From NCBI GenBank assembly GCA_902576395.1, contig CACGVB010000005.1, positions 1 through 58,960 on the forward strand: a stretch of 58,960 bases of DNA, written 5' to 3'. Each line of letters opens with the position of its first letter. The first letter of the stretch is position 1. Of the stretch, positions 34,372 to 45,008 are shown one piece after another. A model generated the notes under the pieces. It worked only from the letters and a program-made list of their open reading frames with translations. It was not told where the DNA came from and did not search any database. Origin of the DNA: an uncultured Pelagibacteraceae bacterium (GTDB lineage: Bacteria > Pseudomonadota > Alphaproteobacteria > Pelagibacterales > Pelagibacteraceae). The position numbers and the translations under genes are program-made.

Positions 34372-37300
34372 TGGATATTCAAAACAAAAATCGTAAACTT
34401 TTAAAAAAAAATCATGTTTATCATGAAAATATGGAACATGATGCATGTGGGGTAGGTCTTGTTGCATCAACTGAGGGTCTAAAATCAAGAAAAGTAGTCG
34501 AATACGGTATCGAGGCTCTAAAAGCTGTATGGCATAGAGGTGCAATTGATGCAGACGGTAAAACTGGAGACGGAGCAGGTATTCATATTGAAATACCAAA
34601 TGATTTCTTTGCAGAAAAAATTGAAATAACAGGTCATGAGCACGACAACTCAGATTTATGTGTGGGAATGATTTTCTTGCCAAGAAATGACTTTGGGGGA
34701 CAGGAGCAATGCAGATCAATTGTAGAAAGTGAATTAACAAAAAAGAATTTTAATATTTACGGATGGAGACAAGTACCTGTGGATCCTTCAGTTTTAGGAG
34801 AAAAGGCAGAACAAACTAGACCTGAGATTACACAAGTTCTTTTTACTCATAATGATAAGTCAATTCATGGCAAAGGCCTAGAAAGAGCTCTTTATGAAAC
34901 TCGAAGAAAAATTGAAAAAGAAGCTTTAAGAAATCAATTAAACAATTTTTATATTTGTTCATTCAGTTCAAAATCAATAATTTATAAAGGAATGTTTTTA
35001 GCGGAGTCTTTATCCGACTTTTATCCAGATTTAAAAGATGAGCGTTTCATTTCACGTTATGCAATTTTCCATCAAAGATTTTCTACTAACACCGCTCCAA
35101 GTTGGGATTTAGCCCAACCTTTTAGATCAATTGCTCATAATGGGGAGATAAATACTTTAAAAGGAAATATTAATTGGATGAGAATTCACGAAGAGGAAAT
35201 GTTTAGTCCTTTGTTTGATGATATGGAAAATTTAAAACCGGTTATCCCTGCTGGTAATTCTGATTCTGCATCATTAGATAATGTGTTTGAATTATTAAAT
35301 ATTTCTGGACATTCAGCACCTTTAGCAAAACTTATGCTAATACCAGATGCTTGGTCTAAAAAAAGTAAAGTTCTTCCAAAAGATCATCAACAACTTTTTA
35401 ACTTTTTAAATAGTACAATGGAACCTTGGGATGGACCTGCTGCTATAGCTGCAACTGACAATGAGTGGGTTATTGTAGGTAGTGACAGAAATGGACTTAG
35501 ACCTCTTAGATATACAATTACAAGAGATAAACTTCTATTTGCAGGATCTGAGACAGGAATGATTGACCTAAATGAGAAGAAAATTGTTTCAAAAGGAAGA
35601 CTAGGACCAGGAGAAATTTTGGGTGTGAGAATTGAAAAAGGAAAAGTTTATACAAATAATCAAATAAAGAATTATTTGTCTAAAGAATACAAACATTTCA
35701 ATAATCAAATAATTGAATTAGATAAATCATTAACCATAGAAAATGAAAAAAGTGAGTTTTTAGGCTCTGATTTAAAAAAGATACAACATTGTTTTGGTTA
35801 TAGCCTTGAAGACTTGGAGTTAATTTTGCATCCAATGGCAGAGGATGCTAAAGAAGCAACCGGGTCAATGGGAGATGACACTCCCCTTGCAGTTTTATCT
35901 GATAAATACAGGCCTCTTTATCATTATTTTAGACAGAATTTTAGTCAGGTGACCAATCCCCCGATCGACTCTCTTAGGGAAAATAAAGTGATGAGCTTGA
36001 AAACAAGATTTGGAAATTTAGGAAATATTCTAGATTTTTCTAATCTTACCGAGGAAAATATTTATGTTTTAGATAGTCCGATTTTATCAAACACTCAGTT
36101 TGAAAAATTTATAAAGTATTTCGGAGATAACTATAAAATTTTAGATTGTACATTCAACACTGAGCAAAGTTTAGAAGAAGCTATAGAATTATTAAAAAAT
36201 AACGCTGAAAAAGCAGTTAGAGAGGGTAATACTCAACTTATTTTATCTGACAAAAATATATCTGAAACAAAATTACCAATGCCAATGCTTTTATGTATTG
36301 GTGCAATAAATACTCATTTAATAAAATTAGGCTTGAGAGGTTATGCATCAATTAATGTACAAACAGGGGATGCCTTAGACACCCATTCATTTGCAACATT
36401 AATAGGTGTTGGAGCTACAACGGTTAATCCTTACCTAGCATTTGATAGTTTGCATCAAAGATATTCAAAAAAACTTTTTGGTAATTTCTCATTTGATGAA
36501 TGTGTAACCAGATATATTAAATCAGTAAATCTTGGACTATTAAAAATAATGTCAAAGATGGGTATATCAGTTTTAAGTTCATATAGAGGTGGATGCAATT
36601 TTGAAACAGTTGGATTGAGTAGAACAATTGTAAAAGATTATTTTCCAGGAGTGTTATCTAAAATTTCTGGAATAGGATTAACTGGTATTGAAAAAAAAAT
36701 AAGATCTATACATAAAGATGCGTTTGATATTCACTCAAACATTTTACCAATTGGAGGAATTTACAGGTATAGAAAAAATGGTGAAACGCATCAATATCAA
36801 GGAAAATTAATTCATCTTTTACAAGCAGCAGTAGGCTCAAATTCTTATGAAACTTATAAAAAATATACTAAGGGTATTTATGGTTTAAAACCAATTAGTT
36901 TAAGAGATTTAATTGATTTTAAAAATCAGGAGGCAATTGATATTGACCAAGTGGAGCCAATTACTGAGATAATGAAAAGATTTGGAAGTGGAAGTATGTC
37001 TCATGGAGCCTTGTCAAAAGAGGCACACGAAACACTTGCTATGGGAATGAATAGAATTAAAGGTGCTTCATGCAGTGGAGAAGGTGGAGAAGATGAAGAG
37101 AGATTTAAAGTATTAGATAATGGAGATAGCGCAAATTCTAGAGTAAAACAAATTGCTTCTGCAAGATTTGGAGTAACTATTAACTACTTAAATAATTGTA
37201 ATGAGATTGAAATCAAAATTGCTCAAGGAGCAAAACCTGGAGAAGGTGGTCAATTACCAGGATTTAAAGTAACAGAGGAAATTGCAAGATTAAGACATTC

Positions 37301-38867
37301 TACGCCTGGCGTAACCTTAATATCTCCACCACCACACCACGATATTTACTCAATTGAAGACTTAGCTCAACTTATTTACGACTTAAAGCAGATTAATCCA
37401 AAGGCAAGAGTTGGTGTAAAACTAGTTGCCTCTTCAGGTATAGGAACAATTGCTGCAGGTGTTGCTAAAGCGAAAGCAGATATAATTTTAATTTCAGGTC
37501 ATAATGGTGGGACTGGTGCCACTCCACAAACAAGTGTTAAATATGTTGGTATTCCATGGGAAATGGGACTAACAGAGGCAAATCAAGTATTAACTTTAAA
37601 CAAATTAAGACACCTAGTTACATTAAGAACAGATGGAGGAATTAAAACAGGAAGAGACGTTGTAATAGCTGCAATGATGGGAGCCGAAGAATTTGGCGTA
37701 GCAACAACAGCGCTAGTTGCAATGGGTTGTATTATGGTGAGACAATGTCATTCTAATACGTGTCCAGTTGGAGTTTGTACTCAAGATGATGAATTAAGAA
37801 AAAAATTTACTGGCACTCCAGATAAAATAGTAAATCTATTTTCTTTTATAGCTCAAGAAGTTAGAGAAATTTTATCAAGTTTAGGATTTAAAAATTTAAA
37901 TGAAGTAATCGGAAGAACAGATTTACTAAGACAAGTCAGTAAAGGATCACCGAATTTAGATGACCTAGATTTAAATCCTTTATTTGTTCAAGCTGATCCA
38001 GGCACAAACAAAAGATATTGTGAAACTCCTATAATAAATGAAGTACCAGATACTTTAGACCAAAAAATTTGGCCTGAGATAGAAAGTTTAATTAACAGAA
38101 AATTGCCGTTAGAAAATGTTTATTCAATTGAAAATACAGATAGAGCTGTTGGAACAAGAATTTCATATAATCTCTATAAAAAATTTGGAAATAATAAATT
38201 AGGGGAAAATACTTTTGCTATTAACTTTAAAGGTTCTGCTGGTCAATCTTTTGGTGCCTTCGGTGTTAAAGGACTTAAACTAATATTAAAGGGAGATGCA
38301 AATGATTACGTTGCAAAAGGTCTATCAGGTGCATCTATCGTGATTAAACTTCGAGATGAAAGTAATTTAATTTCAAATGAAAATACTATTATAGGAAATA
38401 CAGTCTTATATGGAGCAACATCAGGATATCTTTTTGCAGCTGGACAGGCAGGTGAAAGATTTGCTGTTAGAAATTCGGGTGCTACTGCAGTCATAGAAGG
38501 TTGTGATTCAAATGGTTGTGAGTACATGACAGGTGGGTCAATAGTAATATTGGGAGAGGTAGGTGATAATTTTGGAGCTGGTATGACTGGTGGTATGGCA
38601 TTTATATATGACCCAAAAAGCCAGTTTGCAAAAAAAGCTAATCCCGAAACAATAGTTTGGCAAACTCCCGAGACAGAATACTGGAAAAACTATCTAAAAG
38701 ATTTAGTTCTAAAACACAATGAGGAAACTAATTCTAATTTATCAGCACAGATTATTGAAAATTTTGATGATGAAATCAAAAATTTCTTACAAGTTTGCCC
38801 TAAAGAAATGTTAAATAAATTAGAAAACCCTATTACAAATAAAAGTTTAGTTGGAAAAGCTAGTTAA
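34371..38867 (+). CDS. gltB: glutamate synthase large subunit (GltB)
   Basis: A 1498-residue enzyme, full length. A short propeptide ends before the catalytic N-terminal Cys in NMEHDACGVGLVAS (type II amidotransferase), followed by AVWHRGAIDADGKTGDGAG and AIFHQRFSTNT. The FMN synthase domain has LISGHNGGTGATPQTS, and the 3Fe-4S Cys cluster lies in MVRQCHSNTCPVGVC. The GXGXG beta-helix follows (GGSIVILGEVGDNFGAGMTG). With GltD it converts glutamine plus 2-oxoglutarate to two glutamates and is central to ammonium assimilation. It is coupled to gltD by TAATG. Its end overlaps the convergent hydrolase by 8 nt. Confidence 0.97.
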   Translation: MDIQNKNRKLLKKNHVYHENMEHDACGVGLVASTEGLKSRKVVEYGIEALKAVWHRGAIDADGKTGDGAGIHIEIPNDFFAEKIEITGHEHDNSDLCVGMIFLPRNDFGGQEQCRSIVESELTKKNFNIYGWRQVPVDPSVLGEKAEQTRPEITQVLFTHNDKSIHGKGLERALYETRRKIEKEALRNQLNNFYICSFSSKSIIYKGMFLAESLSDFYPDLKDERFISRYAIFHQRFSTNTAPSWDLAQPFRSIAHNGEINTLKGNINWMRIHEEEMFSPLFDDMENLKPVIPAGNSDSASLDNVFELLNISGHSAPLAKLMLIPDAWSKKSKVLPKDHQQLFNFLNSTMEPWDGPAAIAATDNEWVIVGSDRNGLRPLRYTITRDKLLFAGSETGMIDLNEKKIVSKGRLGPGEILGVRIEKGKVYTNNQIKNYLSKEYKHFNNQIIELDKSLTIENEKSEFLGSDLKKIQHCFGYSLEDLELILHPMAEDAKEATGSMGDDTPLAVLSDKYRPLYHYFRQNFSQVTNPPIDSLRENKVMSLKTRFGNLGNILDFSNLTEENIYVLDSPILSNTQFEKFIKYFGDNYKILDCTFNTEQSLEEAIELLKNNAEKAVREGNTQLILSDKNISETKLPMPMLLCIGAINTHLIKLGLRGYASINVQTGDALDTHSFATLIGVGATTVNPYLAFDSLHQRYSKKLFGNFSFDECVTRYIKSVNLGLLKIMSKMGISVLSSYRGGCNFETVGLSRTIVKDYFPGVLSKISGIGLTGIEKKIRSIHKDAFDIHSNILPIGGIYRYRKNGETHQYQGKLIHLLQAAVGSNSYETYKKYTKGIYGLKPISLRDLIDFKNQEAIDIDQVEPITEIMKRFGSGSMSHGALSKEAHETLAMGMNRIKGASCSGEGGEDEERFKVLDNGDSANSRVKQIASARFGVTINYLNNCNEIEIKIAQGAKPGEGGQLPGFKVTEEIARLRHSTPGVTLISPPPHHDIYSIEDLAQLIYDLKQINPKARVGVKLVASSGIGTIAAGVAKAKADIILISGHNGGTGATPQTSVKYVGIPWEMGLTEANQVLTLNKLRHLVTLRTDGGIKTGRDVVIAAMMGAEEFGVATTALVAMGCIMVRQCHSNTCPVGVCTQDDELRKKFTGTPDKIVNLFSFIAQEVREILSSLGFKNLNEVIGRTDLLRQVSKGSPNLDDLDLNPLFVQADPGTNKRYCETPIINEVPDTLDQKIWPEIESLINRKLPLENVYSIENTDRAVGTRISYNLYKKFGNNKLGENTFAINFKGSAGQSFGAFGVKGLKLILKGDANDYVAKGLSGASIVIKLRDESNLISNENTIIGNTVLYGATSGYLFAAGQAGERFAVRNSGATAVIEGCDSNGCEYMTGGSIVILGEVGDNFGAGMTGGMAFIYDPKSQFAKKANPETIVWQTPETEYWKNYLKDLVLKHNEETNSNLSAQIIENFDDEIKNFLQVCPKEMLNKLENPITNKSLVGKAS

Positions 38868-39621
38868 CTTTTTTGATTATAGATTTTAACTCTTTGCAAA
38901 TAATATTTAAATTTTTTTTTGAAGAAAGGCTATGATCTCCATTTTTTATCACTAGTAGTTTTTTTTCTGCTTTAGGAAAAATTTTCAAAACCTTTCTCGA
39001 ATACATTACTGGAACCACCTCATCCTTCTGCCCATGAATCATAGTTACAGGATTTGTATTATATAATTTTCTGTTAAGAACTTTATTGCTGGTTTTTTTA
39101 CCATCTAAAATTAGCTGTTTTGTTATTAAATACTCATAATCACCATTTTTAATTTTTGAAATACCTTTTTTCAAAATTTCACTTTTCGTTTTTTTTGGAA
39201 ATTTTTTCCACATAATTCTTGTAAGAAACTCAGGAGCAGATCCAATTCCTAAAAAACCTTTAATTTGTGAACTATAATATCTATGCATTAACAAAGAAAT
39301 CCAGCCGCCCATACTAGATCCAATTAGTATAAAGTCATTCTTTTTAACTATTTTACTTATTGTAATTCTCGCGTCATTTGACCATTTAGTGATGTTACCT
39401 CTTGTGAATTCTCCCGATGATCTTCCATGACCAAAGTATTCTAGAGCTAAAAATCCAAGTTTATTTTGAATAGAAAACTCTAAAAATTTCTTTGGTTTAT
39501 CACCGTCAATATCGGATGCAAAACCAGGCAAAAAAACTACGTAAAGTTTTTTTTTATAATTATTTGCTATATATCTTAGTTTTTTATATTTAGAAATTCT
39601 TAGAAATTTATATTTTTTCAT
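38860..39621 (-). CDS. alpha/beta hydrolase
   Basis: A 253-residue serine hydrolase similar in layout to the ABHD10/YcfP-like group. The oxyanion region is VVFLPGFASDIDGDKP, the nucleophile elbow IGSSMGGWISL, the acid HGQKDEVVP, and the catalytic His GDHSLSS. The first ~25 residues are Lys/Tyr-rich with no signal peptide. It stands alone between gltB (convergent) and the glycosyltransferase (divergent). Substrate unknown; thioesterase or ester hydrolysis is expected. Confidence 0.83.
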   Translation of the reverse strand: MKKYKFLRISKYKKLRYIANNYKKKLYVVFLPGFASDIDGDKPKKFLEFSIQNKLGFLALEYFGHGRSSGEFTRGNITKWSNDARITISKIVKKNDFILIGSSMGGWISLLMHRYYSSQIKGFLGIGSAPEFLTRIMWKKFPKKTKSEILKKGISKIKNGDYEYLITKQLILDGKKTSNKVLNRKLYNTNPVTMIHGQKDEVVPVMYSRKVLKIFPKAEKKLLVIKNGDHSLSSKKNLNIICKELKSIIKKVN

Positions 39622-39663
39622 ATAAAGTAATTATATTGACCAAGTATATAATATTATTACCAT

Positions 39664-40818
39664 ATGCAGTCTAAATTAAAAGTCCTACAAGTAATTCCTA
39701 AGCTAGGTTACGGTGGTGCTGAAACTGGTTGCTATGATATTGCCCATTATTTACCAGAAAATAATGTTGGATCTTATTTAATAACAAGTGGTGGTGAATT
39801 ATTAAAATTTATTGATAAAAAAAAAGTTAAAGTAATAAGACTCCCAGTTCAATCTAAAAATCCAATACTTATTCTTGTAAACTCTATAATTATTTCAGTT
39901 ATTATTTTAATAAATGGGATAAACATCGTCCATGCAAGAAGTAGAGCTCCAGCCTGGTCATGTTTAATAGCAACAAAGATTACTAGAAGAAAATTTGTTA
40001 CTACTTTCCATGGAACATATAATTTCAAAAGTAATATAAAAAAATTTTATAACTCTGTTATGGTTAGATCAGATTTAATTATTGCAGGATCAAATTTTAT
40101 ATTTTCACACATTAAAGAAAAATATTCAGAATATTTGTCAGATAAAAAAAAGTTACTCTCAATTTTTCGTGGTATTAATACAGATTATTATGATGCGTCT
40201 ACAACTCTTGAAAAAGATGAAGATAACTTATTCAAATCCTGGAATTTAACTGTTGGCAAAAAAATAATTTTATTACCTGGAAGACTCACTGCTTGGAAAG
40301 GACAAGAAATGTTTTTAGAAGCTTTAAATAAAGTAAATATTCAATTAGGCAACGAAGCTTTTATAGCAGTTATTCTTGGTAATGATCAGGGGCGCGACCT
40401 TTACAAAAAAAAACTTGTTAGACTTGTCGAGCAATATAGACTTACAAAACAAATTAGATTTATCGACCACTGTAAAAATATGCCATTGGCCTACAAAATT
40501 TCAGATATAGTTATTTCTGCATCAATAGAACCAGAAGCGTTTGGCAGAGTATCCGTTGAAGCACAAGCCATGCAAAAAATGATTGTAGCGAGTAATTTGG
40601 GTGGATCTAATGAAACTATAATAGATGGAAAAACTGGTATTTTATTTGAAGCAGGTAACTCTGATGAATTATCTGAAAAAATAATTAAAGTAATGAATAT
40701 GGACCCCGACGAAATCAGCAAAATGGGTAATAATGGAAGAGAAAATGCAGTTAAAAAATTTAATGTTGAAAAAATGTGTTTTTCTACTTATTCAGAATAC
40801 AAAAAACTATTTAATTAA
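39664..40818 (+). CDS. GT4-family glycosyltransferase
   Basis: A 384-residue retaining GT-B glycosyltransferase. The N-terminal domain opens with LQVIPKLGYGGAETGCYDIA. The nucleotide-sugar C-domain has LLPGRLTAWKGQEMFLEAL and the E-x7-E motif in EPEAFGRVSVEAQAMQKMI, followed by SNLGGSNETIIDGKTG. It probably acts on the cytoplasmic face in LPS or surface-glycan synthesis. Its stop overlaps the thrS start (TAATG), an unexpected translational coupling to a tRNA synthetase. Confidence 0.88.
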   Translation: MQSKLKVLQVIPKLGYGGAETGCYDIAHYLPENNVGSYLITSGGELLKFIDKKKVKVIRLPVQSKNPILILVNSIIISVIILINGINIVHARSRAPAWSCLIATKITRRKFVTTFHGTYNFKSNIKKFYNSVMVRSDLIIAGSNFIFSHIKEKYSEYLSDKKKLLSIFRGINTDYYDASTTLEKDEDNLFKSWNLTVGKKIILLPGRLTAWKGQEMFLEALNKVNIQLGNEAFIAVILGNDQGRDLYKKKLVRLVEQYRLTKQIRFIDHCKNMPLAYKISDIVISASIEPEAFGRVSVEAQAMQKMIVASNLGGSNETIIDGKTGILFEAGNSDELSEKIIKVMNMDPDEISKMGNNGRENAVKKFNVEKMCFSTYSEYKKLFN

Positions 40819-42734
40819 TGCCAAATATTACATTACCAGACGGAAAAAAAATTAATTTTGAAAAAAGTATTTCGGGATTTGAAGTTGCAGAAAAAATTAG
40901 CAAATCTCTATCAAAGCAAGCTTTGTTAATAAGCGTTGATGGAGAATTAAAAGATTTAAATCATAACATTTCTAAAGACTCCTCAATAAAGATATTTACA
41001 TCAAAAGATAAAGAAGGTTTAGAGACTATAAGACATGACACTGCACATATACTTGCTATGGCAGTTCAAGAATTATTTCCAGGGACACAAGTTACAATAG
41101 GACCAGTTATTGAAGATGGTTTTTATTATGATTTTGCAAGAAAAGAACCTTTTACGACAGAAGATTTAGAAAAAATTGAAAATAAAATGAAAGAAATAGT
41201 AGATCGAGATGAAAAAACATACAGAGAGGTCTGGAAAAGAAATGATGCAATTGAGCATTTTAAAAAAAAGGGAGAAATATATAAAGCTGAAATAATTGAA
41301 AATATTCCAGAGGGAGAAGATGTGTCTCTATATTTCCATGGAGATTGGCATGATTTATGTAGAGGTCCTCACTTAAGTTCAACTGGTAAAATTGGAAAAT
41401 ATTTTAAATTAACAAAAGTCTCAGGTGCTTACTGGAGAGGTGACTCTAATAATGAAATGCTGCAAAGAGTTTACGGAACAAGTTGGTCTACTCAAAAAGA
41501 ATTAGACGATTATTTAAATAGGATAGAAGAGGCTGAAAAAAGAGATCACAGAAAAATAGGAAAAGAAATGGATTTATTTCATTTCAGAGAAGAAAGTCCT
41601 GGATCTGTATTTTGGCATCAAAAAGGATGGAGCTTATTCCAAAAACTTATTTCATATATGAGAATGAAACAGGAGACTGCAGGGTATCAGGAAATAAATA
41701 CTCCAGAAATATTAGATCGTTCACTTTGGGAGAAATCTGGTCATTGGGAAAAATTTGGTGCCAATATGTATACATCTACCACACCTGATGAAAAAGTATT
41801 TGCAATAAAACCTATGAATTGTCCTGGTTGTGTGCAGGTTTTTAATCAAGGTTTAAAAAGTTATAGAGATTTACCACTTAAAATGTCAGAATTTGGAAAG
41901 GTTCATAGGTATGAGCCATCTGGAGCTCTTCATGGACTGTTAAGAGTTAGAGCTTTTACTCAAGACGATGCACATATTTTTTGTACTGAGGAACAAATTA
42001 CCAAAGAGTGTTTGACTGTAACTAATTTAATTTTAGAAATTTATAAAGATTTGGGTTTTGAAGATGTAATTTTGAAATATTCTGATCGACCAGACTTAAG
42101 AGTTGGTGACGATCAAGTTTGGGATAAATCAGAGGCTGCTTTATTAGAAGCAATTAAAGCAACAAAACTAGAATATTCAATTAATAAAGGAGAAGGTGCT
42201 TTCTACGGTCCCAAAATAGAATTTGTTTTAAGAGATGCTATTGGAAGAGACTGGCAATGTGGAACATTGCAAGTAGATTTAAATTTGCCAGGCAGACTAG
42301 GAGCTTCATTTGTAGATAGTGATGGAAACAAAAAAGTTCCTGTCATGCTTCACAGAGCATTATTTGGATCATTAGAGAGGTTTATTGGAATTTTAATTGA
42401 AAATTATTCTGGAAAATTGCCTTTTTGGCTTTGTCCTATTCAAACAATAGTTATTCCCATCTCAAGTGATTTTGATGATTATGCAAAACAAGTAAACAGT
42501 CAATTAAAAAAAGTGGGGCTTTCTTCTGAAGTAGATTTAAAAAATCACAATTTAAATTATAAAATTAGAGAACATTCATTAACTAAAGTCCCTATGCTAC
42601 TTATATGTGGAAAAAAAGAAGTTGACAGCAACACAGTAACTATTAGAAGATTGGATTCTAAAAAACAAGAAACTATGGATTTAAAAAAATTCTTAATAAA
42701 ATACTCTGCTCTTAACAAAGCACCTTCAATTTAG
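40818..42734 (+). CDS. thrS: threonyl-tRNA synthetase
   Basis: A 638-residue class II synthetase, full length. It has an N-terminal TGS domain (LPDGKKINFEKSISGFEVAE), then the editing domain with HDTAHILAMAVQELFPGTQ. The catalytic core has the zinc Cys in KPMNCPGCVQVF, motif 2 RYEPSGALHGLLRVRAFTQD, and motif 3 PVMLHRALFGSLERF. The C-terminal anticodon-binding domain closes the protein. It leads the block thrS-infC-rpmI-rplT-pheS-pheT and shares one base with both neighbours. Confidence 0.97.
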   Translation: MPNITLPDGKKINFEKSISGFEVAEKISKSLSKQALLISVDGELKDLNHNISKDSSIKIFTSKDKEGLETIRHDTAHILAMAVQELFPGTQVTIGPVIEDGFYYDFARKEPFTTEDLEKIENKMKEIVDRDEKTYREVWKRNDAIEHFKKKGEIYKAEIIENIPEGEDVSLYFHGDWHDLCRGPHLSSTGKIGKYFKLTKVSGAYWRGDSNNEMLQRVYGTSWSTQKELDDYLNRIEEAEKRDHRKIGKEMDLFHFREESPGSVFWHQKGWSLFQKLISYMRMKQETAGYQEINTPEILDRSLWEKSGHWEKFGANMYTSTTPDEKVFAIKPMNCPGCVQVFNQGLKSYRDLPLKMSEFGKVHRYEPSGALHGLLRVRAFTQDDAHIFCTEEQITKECLTVTNLILEIYKDLGFEDVILKYSDRPDLRVGDDQVWDKSEAALLEAIKATKLEYSINKGEGAFYGPKIEFVLRDAIGRDWQCGTLQVDLNLPGRLGASFVDSDGNKKVPVMLHRALFGSLERFIGILIENYSGKLPFWLCPIQTIVIPISSDFDDYAKQVNSQLKKVGLSSEVDLKNHNLNYKIREHSLTKVPMLLICGKKEVDSNTVTIRRLDSKKQETMDLKKFLIKYSALNKAPSI

Positions 42735-43279
42735 TGGCAGATTTCAAACAAAACTATTTTCAGAGAAGAACAAAAGCTAAAGGCCCTAGAACAAACCAAA
42801 GAATAACTTCGCAAGATGTTCAAGTTATTGCAAGTGATGGTGATAATTTAGGTATACTAAATTTACAAGATGCAATTAGCAGAGCAAAAGATCAAGGGTT
42901 AGATTTAATTGAAATAGCACCTAATGCAAAACCTCCTGTATGCAAAATTATGGATATGGGAAAATATAAATATGATGCACAAAAAAAAGCTAATAAGGCA
43001 AAGAAAAAACAAAAAAAAATAGAATTAAAAGAAATTAAATTAAGACCAGTTACTGAAGTTCATGATTATTCTTTTAAAATAAAAAATGCTCAAAAATTTA
43101 TTGCAAAAGGGGATAAGGTAAAATTTACAATTAGATTTAAAGGTAGAGAACTTCAGCATTCTAGCTTAGGTCATGAACTTATGGATAAAATTAAAATTGA
43201 TATGAAGACCATCGGGCGTGTTGAACTTCAACCTAAGTTTGATGGTAAGCAAATGATTATGGTTATCCAGCCTTTATAA
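42734..43279 (+). CDS. infC: translation initiation factor IF-3
   Basis: A 181-residue IF-3, which keeps 30S subunits free and checks the initiator tRNA. The N-domain has RTNQRITSQDVQVIASDG, and the C-domain EIKLRPVTEVHDYSFKIKNA. The start is GTG at 42734, sharing its first base with the thrS stop (TAGTG). The classical autoregulatory AUU start of E. coli infC is therefore not used, though GTG is still a weak start. No strong Shine-Dalgarno sequence is seen. It is followed by rpmI and rplT as in most bacteria. Confidence 0.95.
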   Translation: MADFKQNYFQRRTKAKGPRTNQRITSQDVQVIASDGDNLGILNLQDAISRAKDQGLDLIEIAPNAKPPVCKIMDMGKYKYDAQKKANKAKKKQKKIELKEIKLRPVTEVHDYSFKIKNAQKFIAKGDKVKFTIRFKGRELQHSSLGHELMDKIKIDMKTIGRVELQPKFDGKQMIMVIQPL

Positions 43280-43332
43280 GCCTTATTTCTGGTTGTAAAT
43301 TAATATTAATATTTGTATAACCCCTCAAAAAT

Positions 43333-43539
43333 ATGCCTAAATTAAAAACAAAAAGTTCAGCTAAAAAAAGATTTAAAATCTCAGCTAAAGGAAAAGTAAT
43401 AACTGCACAAGCTGGAAAAAGACATGGTATGATTAAACGAACAAATTCACAGATTAGAAAACAAAGAGGAACCACTGTTATGTCAAAACAAGACGGTAAG
43501 ATTGTTAAATCTTATATGCCGTATAACTTAAGGGGATAA
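43333..43539 (+). CDS. rpmI: 50S ribosomal protein L35
   Basis: A 68-residue basic protein starting [20 protein letters not shown], with [19 protein letters not shown] and the C-terminal YMPYNLRG. It is the expected L35 between infC and rplT. A 53-nt gap after infC is the only sizeable spacer in this operon and could hold an L20-type control site, but no clear structure is seen. Confidence 0.96.
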   Translation: MPKLKTKSSAKKRFKISAKGKVITAQAGKRHGMIKRTNSQIRKQRGTTVMSKQDGKIVKSYMPYNLRG

Positions 43540-43540
43540 T

Positions 43541-43897
43541 ATGGCTAGAGTAAAAAGAGGCGTAACTAGCAAAGCTAAGCATAAAAAGGTATTAAAAGCT
43601 GTTAAGGGTCAATGGGGCAGAAGAAAAAATACAATTAGAGTTGCTAGACAAGCTATGGAAAAAGCTATGCAATATGCCTATAGAGATAGAAGAAATAAAA
43701 AAAGAGATTTTAAATCGCTTTGGATACAGAGAATTAATGCTGGTGTTAGATTAGAAGGACTAACTTATTCCAAATTCATAAATGGCCTCAATAAAATAGG
43801 TATTAAAATAGACAGAAAAATACTAGCCGAAATAGCCTATGATAATCCAGAAGCATTTAAAACTATTGTTAAAAAAGCTCAAGCAGCATTAAATTAA
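43541..43897 (+). CDS. rplT: 50S ribosomal protein L20
   Basis: A 118-residue L20, an early assembly protein of the large subunit. It starts [19 protein letters not shown], continues [20 protein letters not shown] and [13 protein letters not shown], and ends with [12 protein letters not shown]. It lies 1 nt after rpmI. Confidence 0.97.
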   Translation: MARVKRGVTSKAKHKKVLKAVKGQWGRRKNTIRVARQAMEKAMQYAYRDRRNKKRDFKSLWIQRINAGVRLEGLTYSKFINGLNKIGIKIDRKILAEIAYDNPEAFKTIVKKAQAALN

Positions 43898-43940
43898 TTT
43901 TCATTGTTGTTTTTCTAGAGTTAACAAATATTCTACGAAT

Positions 43941-45008
43941 ATGTCCGATATAAAAAAAATTAAAGATGAATATTTAAATAAATTAGACAGTAATTTAAAT
44001 ATTGAAAGTTTAAATAAGATAAAGACAGAATTATTTGGGAAAAATGGACAAATTTCTAATTCTTTTAAAACATTAGTATCGTTACCAAATGATGAAAGAA
44101 AAAAATTTGCATCAGACTTAAATTCTATAAAAGATGAACTTCAGAAAAAAATAAATTCTAAACTTAAAGAAATTGAAATAAAAGAGATTAACTCTAAACT
44201 TGAAAATGAGAAAGTAGATGTAACTTTACCAGAAAGAGAAATTAATCAAGGAAAAATACATCCTGTTTCACAAGTAATTGATGAGATATCATCAATATTT
44301 TCAGAAATTGGGTTTAGTGTTGAAGAAGGGCCAGATATAGAGAACGAGAATTATAATTTTACAGCATTAAATACACCTGACAATCATCCAGCGAGAGATA
44401 TGCATGACACTTTTTATTTAGATAATAAAAAAGAATTATTGCTAAGAACTCATACTTCTCCAGTACAAATTAGAACGATGCTAAATGGAAAACCTCCATT
44501 TAAAATTATAGCTCCAGGAAGAACCTATAGATCAGATAGTGATCAAACTCATTCTCCCATGTTCCATCAAGTTGAAGGACTTCACATTGATAAAGATATT
44601 AATATGGGACATCTAAAAGGATGTCTAAACTATTTTATAAAATCATTTTTTGAGGTGAAGAAAATTAAAATGAGATTTAGACCAAGTCACTTCCCTTTTA
44701 CGGAACCATCCGCAGAGGTAGATATTGGTTATGAGATGAAAGATGGAAAAATAGTGATTGGCGAAGGTGATAAATGGTTAGAAATTCTAGGTTGTGGCAT
44801 GGTACATCCAAATGTTCTTAAAAATGTAAAAGTAAATCCAGACAAATACCAAGGTTATGCTTTTGGTATTGGAATAGATAGACTTGGAATGCTTAAGTAT
44901 GGAATCAATGATTTAAGAGCTTTTTTTGAGACTGACTATAGATGGCTTAACCATTTTGGCTTCGACCCATTGGATGTTCCATCAAATTACAGAGGTCTTA
45001 GTAGATGA
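43941..45008 (+). CDS. pheS: phenylalanyl-tRNA synthetase alpha subunit
   Basis: A 355-residue class IIc subunit with an N-terminal coiled-coil (residues ~1-90) that contacts tRNA. The catalytic core has [24 protein letters not shown], the motif 2 region [37 protein letters not shown], and motif 3 [17 protein letters not shown]. It overlaps pheT by ATGA, matching the obligate alpha2-beta2 complex. Confidence 0.97.
   Translation: MSDIKKIKDEYLNKLDSNLNIESLNKIKTELFGKNGQISNSFKTLVSLPNDERKKFASDLNSIKDELQKKINSKLKEIEIKEINSKLENEKVDVTLPEREINQGKIHPVSQVIDEISSIFSEIGFSVEEGPDIENENYNFTALNTPDNHPARDMHDTFYLDNKKELLLRTHTSPVQIRTMLNGKPPFKIIAPGRTYRSDSDQTHSPMFHQVEGLHIDKDINMGHLKGCLNYFIKSFFEVKKIKMRFRPSHFPFTEPSAEVDIGYEMKDGKIVIGEGDKWLEILGCGMVHPNVLKNVKVNPDKYQGYAFGIGIDRLGMLKYGINDLRAFFETDYRWLNHFGFDPLDVPSNYRGLSR

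Noticed and set aside
43280..43332. Ribosomal protein L20 leader RNA between infC and rpmI
   Set aside because: Only 53 nt, A+T-rich, with no convincing stem or pseudoknot.
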